The position numbers were made by a program, and so were the translations under genes. Below the pieces are notes generated by a model, which worked only from the letters and a program-made list of their open reading frames with translations, had not been told where the DNA came from and ran no database searches. From contig JAHFAB010000109.1 in assembly GCA_023250795.1 (NCBI GenBank), positions 1 to 6,535 of the forward strand: a DNA stretch of 6,535 nt, in the 5' to 3' direction. This DNA comes from Bacteriovoracaceae bacterium (lineage in GTDB: Bacteria; Bdellovibrionota; UBA1018). Within the stretch, counting starts at the first letter, position 1, and each line of letters opens with the position of its first letter. Below, piece by piece: positions 1-4,569 of this stretch.

Positions 1-114
1 CAAATGACCGGATTTGATTTCGAAAACTCCGGCTTGGGCTTGAGCTTGGGTAGGTAAGCGGAGAGCCCCTTTGCACCGAGGGCACCGCAGATGACTCACC
101 GTACTATTTAACAT
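1..114 (-). CDS. Zinc-ribbon protein N-terminus, probable SAM-dependent methyltransferase (partial, runs off left edge)
   Basis: The minus-strand frame is open from the window edge back to a stop at 195-193. Starting from ATG 114-112 it reads 38 residues: after a short lead, HLRCPRCKGAL at residues 8-18, then a Q-A-Q-A-Q stretch and VFEIKSGHL at 30-38. A CPxCxxxL knuckle followed about 20 residues later by an E-I-x-x-G-x-L strand is typical of the Trm112-like zinc ribbon found at the start of many class I SAM-dependent methyltransferases; the second CxxC and the methyltransferase domain would lie outside the window. The start is uncertain. An in-frame ATG at 186-184 would add 24 residues, but neither ATG has a clear ribosome binding site. 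The 114 start fits a near-leaderless transcript from a weak promoter just upstream. The gene diverges from the secreted DUF4360 gene at 344. The zinc knuckle is seen; the methyltransferase assignment is inferred. Confidence 0.5.
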   Translation of the reverse strand, partial: MLNSTVSHLRCPRCKGALRLPTQAQAQAGVFEIKSGHL

Positions 115-124
115 AGACCGGCAA

Positions 125-151
125 TCTATAAGAATTGTGCCTAGTTTGCAA
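125..151 (-). promoter_or_regulatory. Weak candidate promoter for the leftward zinc-ribbon gene
   Basis: On the minus strand, TTGCAA (151-146) and TATAGA (130-125) are separated by 15 bases. Transcription would start near 118, only a few bases before the ATG at 114, which would explain the missing ribosome binding site. The spacing is short and the match is poor, so this is tentative. Confidence 0.22.
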
Positions 152-343
152 TCCCACAGGAGAGCCCAAAATGGCCCCAGTCTCATCTTGGACTATTCAG
201 GGAAATCGAGATCTTTCATTTAACTTCGTGTAAAAACTCATGAATTTAAATATTAAACTTCGGCATCCCTCTTGCTTATAGGCTCACTGTCAGTATTTCT
301 GGATGGAATTTCCCATACAGAAAATCTAAAGGGGGGAAATAAA

Positions 344-934
344 ATGAAAAAGTATTTCGTATCTTTATTGTCATTATTTGCAGTCCAAGCGTTTGCAGAT
401 GATATTCACTTAGGTGTTCCAGCCTATAACGGCTCGGGTTGTCCTATGGGATCTGTGGCTGTATCACTCAGCCCTGATTATAAGGCACTCAGCATGCTCT
501 TCGGTTCATATCAAGCGCAAGCAGGTCGAAGTTTAGGGAAAACCTCGGACTATCAAAACTGTAACATTGCTATTCCGGTTCACGTCCCACAGGGGTTCAG
601 TGTATCTCTAATCAGTGTGGATTATCGAGGGTTTAACAGTATCCCAGCTGGAGCTGTATCCACGCTCAGATCGAGTTATTTCTTCGCAGGATCTACAGGG
701 CCCTCTTATGCAAAATCATTTGTTGGTCCAGTCAATAACGACTATTTAGTAACCAACAACCTCATCGCAATGGCCAACGTTTGGTCAGCTTGCGGTGTAG
801 ACGTCATCTTAAGAGCAAATACAAGTCTATTTGCAAAGAGCAATTCCAGAATGGAAGACATTATCTCCACTGTTGACTCTGTGGACATTAAGTCTGGCAT
901 CCTCTATCGCCTCGCATGGAGAACATGCCGATAG
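344..934 (+). CDS. Secreted DUF4360 family protein
   Basis: A 196-residue exported protein. The start at 344 is chosen because AAAGGGGGG (328-336) sits 7 bases upstream and because residues 1-18 (MKK, hydrophobic core, AFA) then form a clean signal peptide, with cleavage predicted before D19. A TTG codon at 272 is in frame but would bury the signal peptide. The mature part carries the DUF4360 pattern in order: GSGCPMGS (30-37), a P-D-x-x-A-L-S-M-L-F strand (44-53), C73 before a strand ending in VPQGF, D-Y-R-G-F (93-97), a G-P element (128-129), W-S-A-C-G (147-151), V-D-S-V-D (177-181) and a terminal W-R-T-C (192-195). Its four cysteines (33, 73, 150, 195) suggest two disulfides, as expected outside the cytoplasm. 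The family is known in bacteria and fungi and has no established function. A paralogue lies at 2365-3150 on the other strand. The gene is monocistronic, with its own terminator. Confidence 0.85.
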   Translation: MKKYFVSLLSLFAVQAFADDIHLGVPAYNGSGCPMGSVAVSLSPDYKALSMLFGSYQAQAGRSLGKTSDYQNCNIAIPVHVPQGFSVSLISVDYRGFNSIPAGAVSTLRSSYFFAGSTGPSYAKSFVGPVNNDYLVTNNLIAMANVWSACGVDVILRANTSLFAKSNSRMEDIISTVDSVDIKSGILYRLAWRTCR

Positions 935-960
935 TCGATCGCTATTTGTGATAAATACTC

Positions 961-998
961 GCCATCATCACCCTAAAAAGTGGTGATGGCGTTTTTTT
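961..998 (+). terminator. Rho-independent terminator of the 344-934 gene
   Basis: An 11-bp stem, 961-971 paired with 980-990 (one G-U pair at 968/983), an 8-base loop, then G and seven T (992-998). It lies 27 bases past the stop codon. There is no T-tract on the minus strand, so it works rightward only. Positions 965-997 are also the left copy of a direct repeat. Confidence 0.9.
965..997 (+). repeat. 33-bp direct repeat, left copy
   Basis: This copy matches 2365-2397 at 31 of 33 positions, with mismatches only at 968/2368 and 973/2373. The 24 bases 974-997 and 2374-2397 are identical. The copies are exactly 1400 bp apart, in the same orientation, and enclose only the ATPase gene. Confidence 0.9.
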
Positions 999-1014
999 GC
1001 GTGTTTGAGTAAAA

Positions 1015-1064
1015 ATAGTACCCTCCAAAATTAGAGTGACAATGATAATATTTGAGGGTATTAT
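1015..1064. promoter_or_regulatory. Inverted repeat over the ATPase promoter and ribosome binding site
   Basis: Positions 1015-1025 pair with 1054-1064 (11 pairs, one of them G-U) and, after a one-base bulge at 1026, 1027-1029 pair with 1051-1053. The core is TACCCTC opposite GAGGGTA, and the loop is 21 bases. The right arm contains GAGGG (1054-1058), the only ribosome-binding-like sequence before ATG 1071. It could be an operator over the promoter or, if transcription starts farther upstream, an mRNA hairpin that hides the ribosome binding site. Confidence 0.55.
1036..1064 (+). promoter_or_regulatory. Candidate sigma-70-type promoter of the ATPase gene
   Basis: GTGACA (1036-1041) and TATTAT (1059-1064) each match the consensus at 5 of 6 positions and are separated by the ideal 17 bases. 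Transcription would start around 1070-1071, at the ATG itself, giving a leaderless mRNA. The -10 box and spacer lie inside the inverted repeat 1015-1064. Confidence 0.5.
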
Positions 1065-1070
1065 AGTCAT

Positions 1071-2330
1071 ATGTCGCATCAACGCGAGAGGCGCCTGTTT
1101 TCTACCATTCTTTCAGATCTTCACTGGTCTCCAGCCGTTGGACTCTATGGCCTACGTCAAGTAGGCAAGACTACTCTTCTGAATCAGGTGGCGTCCAAAC
1201 GTCCTTCAGAACTCGAAAGCTTTGATCGAGAAGCCACGCTGCGAGCGTCGAGAGATAACCCTGTAGGCTTTTGCACAAGATCTAAAACGCTTTGCTTAGA
1301 TGAGGCTCAAAAAGGGCCGTGGGTATTTTCTGCGATCAAAGAACTCATAGGTACTCGGCGGAAGCCTGGTGGTTTTCTATTGACGGGGTCAGTGCGATTC
1401 ACAGCGAAAAAAGAAATCCGAGAAGCTCTCACTGGAAGGATTATTCTACATGAGCTCTTACCTTTCGATGTCTCGGAAGTTCATAAACTTGAAGGTTCAG
1501 ATTTTCTATCCCAGATTTTTGATTTTCTTGACAAGAAAAAAGACGTCGCTCTTTTTTTACGCAGCTTATCTGGTTTAAGAAAAGGCCTTTCAATGAGTGG
1601 AGTCCTTCGTCACTACCGCGGAGGAGGAATGCCCATTCCGTGTTTTACAACCCGAGACGAAAAACTGACTCAATGGCTTCAAGGATTTTTTGAAACTTTG
1701 CTGATGCTTGATTTGTCATTAGTAGACGGGAAATTAGCACAACTCTCCCTCAGGCAAGGCTGGGCCTTTCTCAGATTGTTGGCCCTATCACAGGGACAAG
1801 CAGTACAGTACTCTGATTTTGCCGGTCAAACCGCTATCCGCCCAGACCTTGCCAAGCGTTTACTAGATGCATTCGAAGTTCTCTCTCTCATTGACAGAAT
1901 CCCACCTGAGGCTCTGGGCTCTCGTCCCGTACATAAAATGAGAATCGAATGGAAAGATGTCGCTTTATGGAGATTCGCAGCGGGTATCTCCACACAACGA
2001 GATCTTTTAGAAGAAGGGGGACTTGGCACTGTAACATACATCAGCCAAGAGTTTCGCTCTCAGTTACAGAGAATTTCTCCTCGGCCTCTCTGGAGTTTCT
2101 ACAGAAGCCATGATGGGGCTCACGTGCCATGGATATTTCGAAAGGGCAACGGGGTCATTGCTCTATTACTTGTATTAACAGAAAATCCGTCTCCATTTGA
2201 AATCAGATCACTCAAACGTTTTATAGAAACTGAAAAAAATGCAATTGGCATTGTGTTAGGCTCCAGTTCTGCAAATGTTCAAGAGCTGCTACCGAGAGTA
2301 TGGCTTGTTCCATTTACAGCTATCTTTTGA
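1071..2330 (+). CDS. AAA_14/DUF4143-type ATPase with a degenerate C-terminal nuclease-like domain
   Basis: A 419-residue cytoplasmic protein, the usual length for this family. The N-terminal P-loop ATPase has Walker A G-L-R-Q-V-G-K-T-T (27-35), Walker B T-L-C-L-D-E (73-78), an L-L-T-G-S strand (103-107) and L-T-G-R (120-123) before ELLPF (128-132), all typical of AAA_14. The middle has a G-G-x-P motif and a helical, winged-helix-like segment. The C-terminus resembles DUF4143, which normally ends in a restriction-nuclease-like core (G-x-E-V-D-F, then I-E-V-K). Here these positions read GAHVPWIF (349-356) and ALLLVL (364-369), so the acidic and lysine catalytic residues are absent. Binding and hydrolysis of ATP are likely; DNA cleavage is not. 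The cellular role of these ATPases is unknown. GAGGG lies 12 bases before the ATG, or the message may be leaderless. The gene is flanked by direct-repeat terminators. The ATPase call is firm and the function is open. Confidence 0.85.
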   Translation: MSHQRERRLFSTILSDLHWSPAVGLYGLRQVGKTTLLNQVASKRPSELESFDREATLRASRDNPVGFCTRSKTLCLDEAQKGPWVFSAIKELIGTRRKPGGFLLTGSVRFTAKKEIREALTGRIILHELLPFDVSEVHKLEGSDFLSQIFDFLDKKKDVALFLRSLSGLRKGLSMSGVLRHYRGGGMPIPCFTTRDEKLTQWLQGFFETLLMLDLSLVDGKLAQLSLRQGWAFLRLLALSQGQAVQYSDFAGQTAIRPDLAKRLLDAFEVLSLIDRIPPEALGSRPVHKMRIEWKDVALWRFAAGISTQRDLLEEGGLGTVTYISQEFRSQLQRISPRPLWSFYRSHDGAHVPWIFRKGNGVIALLLVLTENPSPFEIRSLKRFIETEKNAIGIVLGSSSANVQELLPRVWLVPFTAIF

Positions 2331-2364
2331 TAAAAGTTTCAGACCCAGTGGAAACAACCTATGC

Positions 2365-2397
2365 TCACCACCATAAAAAGTGGTGATGGCGTTTTTT
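2365..2397 (+). repeat. 33-bp direct repeat, right copy, inside the end of the second DUF4360 gene
   Basis: This is the partner of 965-997 (31 of 33 identical). Read on the minus strand it encodes K252 to W261 and the stop codon of the gene at 2365-3150, so the same bases are non-coding terminator on one strand and coding on the other. Confidence 0.9.
2365..2397 (+). terminator. Probable terminator of the ATPase gene, weaker than its left copy
   Basis: TCACCAC (2365-2371) pairs with GTGGTGA (2380-2386) around an 8-base loop. Unlike the left copy, the lower four base pairs are lost because the left flank diverges, so the six T (2392-2397) are separated from the stem by TGGCG. It lies 35 bases past the ATPase stop. 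Function is plausible but less certain than for 961-998. Confidence 0.55.
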
Positions 2398-3150
2398 ACG
2401 AACCTTTACAGTTTTGCAGACAAGCGTGGGCTGTGGGTCAGGTAAGGTATTACAAGGTCTTACAGTAAGATGAAAGATCGTTCCTGGAGCGGGGGGGCCG
2501 TCATGACGGGAATCTAAGTCGATCGAGTCAACACCGGCAAAAGTCTCTTCATTTTTAGAAAAAACTGAAATCTGTGTATCTAACCTCAAAGTCATAGTTC
2601 CACCACATCGAGATGTGAGGGGTTTTTCTGGAAGACTGAATAAAAAAGGCTCTGAGAGCGGGCCTTTGATCGTTTTTTGGATGCTCGAACCTGTTTGTAT
2701 CCCGAGATGATCTTCGATCGAATATTGAGAAGAAAACCTTATTTCAGTTTTTTTCGAAGGCAGATCATAAAATCCTCGTGTATCTGCTTTTACAATTGTC
2801 ACACTCATCCCAGATGGGACATCGATTGGAACGCTGATCAAACATCGTTTCCGATCTTGTCTTTTCCCGGAAGCACCTCCGGCTCGAACACTAAACTCAT
2901 CAAATAAAATACTCAATGCGGACTGATCAGGCGCAGCTGTACTCGAAGCGGAACACCCATCTCCTTGAACTTCTATATTTCCAAAAGAAACTTTAGACGC
3001 CTGAACGTCGATTGTGGGCAAAGCTGGAGGAGGGATCGACACACATTGCTGAACCCATTTGTATTTTTTACGAGCTTGAGATGGGGAAGGATGGAATTGA
3101 ATGAGAATCAATGCTACCAAGACATAAACTGAGATTTTTTTCATATTCAT
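2365..3150 (-). CDS. Secreted DUF4360 family protein with basic N- and C-terminal extensions
   Basis: A 261-residue paralogue of the protein at 344-934. Residues 1-26 form a signal peptide (M-N-M-K-K, hydrophobic core, S-Q-A before R27). The DUF4360 core runs from about 63 to 233: G-D-G-C (63-66), A-L-S-I-L-F (78-83), C103, VPSGMS (111-116), D-T-R-G-F (123-127), G-P (163-164), R-C-G-G (181-184), V-D-S-I-D (207-211), V-R-P-C (230-233). It differs by a basic N-terminal extension (RKKYKW, 27-32, then C36 and a proline run) and a 28-residue C-terminal tail with C245 and KVRKKRHHHFLWW (249-261). C36 and C245, the extra cysteines, may bridge the two extensions. The tail is encoded by the terminator repeat 2365-2397. 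GGAAGAAGT (3164-3156) is the likely ribosome binding region, and a second copy lies at 3178-3170. An ATG two codons later is an alternative start. Convergent with the ATPase gene. Function unknown. Confidence 0.82.
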   Translation of the reverse strand: MNMKKISVYVLVALILIQFHPSPSQARKKYKWVQQCVSIPPPALPTIDVQASKVSFGNIEVQGDGCSASSTAAPDQSALSILFDEFSVRAGGASGKRQDRKRCLISVPIDVPSGMSVTIVKADTRGFYDLPSKKTEIRFSSQYSIEDHLGIQTGSSIQKTIKGPLSEPFLFSLPEKPLTSRCGGTMTLRLDTQISVFSKNEETFAGVDSIDLDSRHDGPPAPGTIFHLTVRPCNTLPDPQPTLVCKTVKVRKKRHHHFLWW

Positions 3151-3191
3151 TTTTCACTTCTTCCTGTTTACTTCTTCCGGCTTCTGCATAT

Positions 3192-3216
3192 GCTTTGGTT
3201 TTCACAAGGCCAAAGC
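3192..3216. promoter_or_regulatory. 7-bp inverted repeat upstream of the second DUF4360 gene
   Basis: GCTTTGG (3192-3198) and CCAAAGC (3210-3216) are a perfect inverted repeat with an 11-base spacer, 42 to 66 bases before the start codon. It may be an operator or a hairpin in the leader. No convincing -35/-10 pair was found next to it. Confidence 0.4.
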
Positions 3217-3290
3217 GCAACATCTAGATACTAAGCAAAAAGCGGGCCAAATTTCAGTGATGTAATTTCAATGAGTTACGACTTATTTTA

Positions 3291-3317
3291 TGTCAAAAAC
3301 TGTCTAAGTATTTGACA
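3291..3317. promoter_or_regulatory. Inverted repeat with a consensus TTGACA in each arm
   Basis: TGTCAAA (3291-3297) and TTTGACA (3311-3317) are perfect inverted repeats with a 13-base spacer. Each arm reads TTGACA outward, like two divergent -35 boxes. Neither has a good -10 box at 16-18 bases (minus strand gives CATTGA; plus strand gives cggatt), so it may instead be a protein-binding site. Confidence 0.35.
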
Positions 3318-3347
3318 GGTGAAAAATAAATATACGGATTTTTTGAA

Positions 3348-3371
3348 AAATTTTTTATACATAAAAAATTT
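3348..3371. repeat. Perfect 24-bp AT-only inverted repeat
   Basis: The arms 3348-3358 and 3361-3371 are 11 bp and perfectly complementary around the two-base centre AC. The arms contain only A and T. In RNA on either strand it forms a weak hairpin with U-runs, so it might back up the terminator at 3410-3444. Confidence 0.45.
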
Positions 3372-3409
3372 AAAATCTTGTTTTTATGGAATCTCTCGCA
3401 GTGGACCGC

Positions 3410-3444
3410 AAAAAAACCTACTTTTACTTCCTCTGAGAAAGTAG
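3410..3444 (-). terminator. Probable terminator of the HNH gene, within a palindromic repeat copy
   Basis: Read leftward, CTACTTT (3444-3438) pairs with AAAGTAG (3424-3418) around a 13-base loop, followed by one G and seven T (3416-3410 on the minus strand), about 76 bases past the HNH stop. The alternative fold of the repeat, 3425-3433 against 3435-3443 with one mismatch, competes with this stem. Confidence 0.6.
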
Positions 3445-3464
3445 CGTCGGGTCTGCTAAAGCAG
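3424..3464 (-). repeat. HNH-type palindromic repeat, copy outside the gene
   Basis: The palindrome 3425-3443 (nine-base arms with one mismatch, centre T at 3434) and its flank match the coding repeats at 3804-3824 and 3903-3935. Read on the minus strand it would encode FSRPDATFSEEV, close to the FARPNSTSSEEV and FAGADATSSEEV segments of the HNH protein, yet it lies past that gene's stop codon. A small CTGCT/AGCAG hairpin (3453-3464) sits beside it. Confidence 0.7.
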
Positions 3465-3519
3465 TATGCGTGCAAGACAAGAGTGCGTGGCTGCCTATAT
3501 ACTCTCTCTCAGCACCCCT

Positions 3520-4569
3520 TTACCCAATCCTCAGATAGGACCGCATTTTCTCCATCCCAAAACTATCAATCGCACTCAGTCGATTATGACAAGCACACAA
3601 GACAGTGAGGTTTTCCTGTTCAGAGCTTCCACCCATCGCAACTGGCACGATATGTTCCACTTGCAAAAAATGTTTTTCAGTACAGCGCTTACCTGTGATC
3701 TCTGAAAAATAGGTGCATTGCACTCCAGCTCGATAAAAGGCCGTTTTTTTCGCAGAAACTGAGATATAAACTCGTGATGTACGAGGCTGCTTACAGGAAG
3801 ATCCCACTTCCTCTGAGGAAGTGGAGTTTGGCCTGGCAAAAGCTTTGCTCACCCCATTTATAGCGTCACCCACTTCCTTAGGCGAAGTACTTTGTGTGCA
3901 CACAGACGCTACTTCTTCAGAAGAAGTAGCGTCTGCCCCAGCAAATCTCTTTTCTTTTTTCAGCGCTTTCCTAAGTCCACTCTTAAAGATCTCAGCATAG
4001 CTTGGGTCCATGTTCCCCTTCTGCTGTAACTTTGCTTTCATCTCAGCAATCAGCTCCATCAGTTCCTCATCTGCTACTAAACGAAGTTCAGACTGAGTCC
4101 CGTTCAATACCCTGACTTTTTCTTTTGGAAATGCCTCGGGTGAAATCTCTGCAAAAACCTTTTCTGCCTCTACTCGTGATTTACTCTCCACTTGCTTGAG
4201 TAGCTCCTGTTTTTCTTCTCTCGAGTATTTCTTGTCTTTTTGTTTTTCATGCCGCACAAATTTCTGAAACGATCCTATGACCGAAATACTGAGATCCCCT
4301 TTTTCCAATGACTCTTTGATTTCGGGAAGTTCTAAAGACAGGCGCATGGCATCTATACGAAGTTGGGCGCCGGAGTTGCAGTACTTTAGATGCTGAGTGC
4401 AATACTCAAACATGCTGCTAAATCCGAGGCGAGCATAAAGCCGTCTACTCTGGATCTCACGCAGGTGATCTAAAACTAGATTTGTACTTTCGCGTTCTAC
4501 TAAAACAGCTTTTTCTGTCTGCTCCAGAAGCTCTGAGTCGGATAGTTTTCTGATGTCGGTTGTTTTCAT
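3520..4569 (-). CDS. HNH endonuclease with palindrome-coded linker repeats
   Basis: A 349-residue protein that appears intact. Residues 1-200 are a charged, mostly helical domain (early S-D-S-E-L-L, then a G-F-S-S-M-F-E-Y-C segment) typical of a multicopy Bdellovibrio-type HNH family that recalls the DUF222-HNH proteins of actinobacteria. Residues 208-261 are a low-complexity linker with two clear repeats, FAGADATSSEEV (209-220) and FARPNSTSSEEV (244-255), and a degenerate unit STSPKEV (227-233) between them. It leads into QPRTSR and the HNH domain: C285 and C296, E305-H306-I, the GG at 313-314, E319-N320-L, and L-C-A-C-H-N (324-329). H306, N320 and H328 fit the HNH pattern; C285, C296 and C325 are likely zinc ligands. 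It probably binds and nicks or cuts DNA; the target is unknown. GAGGT (4579-4575) lies 5 bases before the ATG. No partner gene is evident, so it may be a free-standing or selfish nuclease. Confidence 0.85.
   Translation of the reverse strand: MKTTDIRKLSDSELLEQTEKAVLVERESTNLVLDHLREIQSRRLYARLGFSSMFEYCTQHLKYCNSGAQLRIDAMRLSLELPEIKESLEKGDLSISVIGSFQKFVRHEKQKDKKYSREEKQELLKQVESKSRVEAEKVFAEISPEAFPKEKVRVLNGTQSELRLVADEELMELIAEMKAKLQQKGNMDPSYAEIFKSGLRKALKKEKRFAGADATSSEEVASVCTQSTSPKEVGDAINGVSKAFARPNSTSSEEVGSSCKQPRTSRVYISVSAKKTAFYRAGVQCTYFSEITGKRCTEKHFLQVEHIVPVAMGGSSEQENLTVLCACHNRLSAIDSFGMEKMRSYLRIG
3804..3824. repeat. Palindromic repeat in the HNH gene, second coding copy
   Basis: A perfect 21-bp palindrome with ten-base arms 3804-3813 and 3815-3824 around T3814. 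It encodes the T-S-S-E-E-V segment at residues 250-255. Confidence 0.85.
3872..3888. repeat. Degenerate palindromic repeat in the HNH gene
   Basis: ACTTC (3872-3876) and GAAGT (3884-3888) keep the outer arms of the repeat, but the centre has diverged. It encodes S-P-K-E-V in place of S-S-E-E-V, so it looks like an older, decayed copy. Confidence 0.55.
3903..3935. repeat. Palindromic repeat in the HNH gene, first coding copy, 33 bp and perfect
   Basis: Sixteen-base arms (3903-3918 and 3920-3935) are perfectly complementary around A3919. It encodes residues 212-223 (A-D-A-T-S-S-E-E-V-A-S-V). The symmetry extends well past what the S-S-E-E codons force, which points to a nucleic-acid element and not a by-product of coding. 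Confidence 0.9.

Larger units (their letters stand above)
3151..3519. other. Intergenic region between the second DUF4360 gene and the HNH gene
   Basis: No convincing gene lies here. It holds, left to right, the ribosome binding region and leader of the DUF4360 gene, three inverted repeats (3192-3216, 3291-3317, 3348-3371), an AT-rich block around 3318-3380, and a terminator within a copy of the HNH-associated palindromic repeat (3410-3464). A 60-codon minus-strand frame at 3475-3293 passes through that repeat copy, but beyond it shows no ordinary protein features. Confidence 0.7.

Noticed and set aside
1..57. Plus-strand frame open from the edge to TAA 55-57 (Q-M-T-G-F-D-F...)
   Set aside because: It is short and lies opposite the better-supported zinc-ribbon frame; its G-L-G-L-S-L-G is the reverse of the Q-A-Q-A stretch.
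272..343. TTG start at 272, giving a 220-residue form of the first DUF4360 protein
   Set aside because: It would place 24 residues before a clean signal peptide and lacks a ribosome binding site, whereas ATG 344 has a strong one.
1826..2041. 71-codon minus-strand frame inside the ATPase gene
   Set aside because: It is antisense to a well-supported gene and has no recognisable domain or ribosome binding site.
2677..2907. 76-codon plus-strand frame inside the second DUF4360 gene
   Set aside because: It is the shadow of a recognised gene, with no protein-like features of its own.
1071..3150. ATPase plus neighbouring DUF4360 gene as a toxin-antitoxin or defence pair
   Set aside because: The genes are convergent and not co-transcribed, the neighbour is exported, and the ATPase nuclease-like site is degenerate; nothing directly supports such a pair.
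3293..3475. 60-codon minus-strand frame (M-H-A-Y-C-F-S-R-P-D...)
   Set aside because: Its only meaningful part is the repeat copy; the rest is AT-rich terminator and intergenic DNA, and there is no ribosome binding site.
3378..3839. Plus-strand frames 3378-3608 and 3466-3705 and minus-strand frame 3576-3839
   Set aside because: They overlap the HNH C-terminal coding region in other frames and show no domain.
3424..3935. CRISPR array suggested by the repeated palindromes
   Set aside because: Spacing is irregular, copies differ, they lie inside a coding frame, and no cas gene is present.
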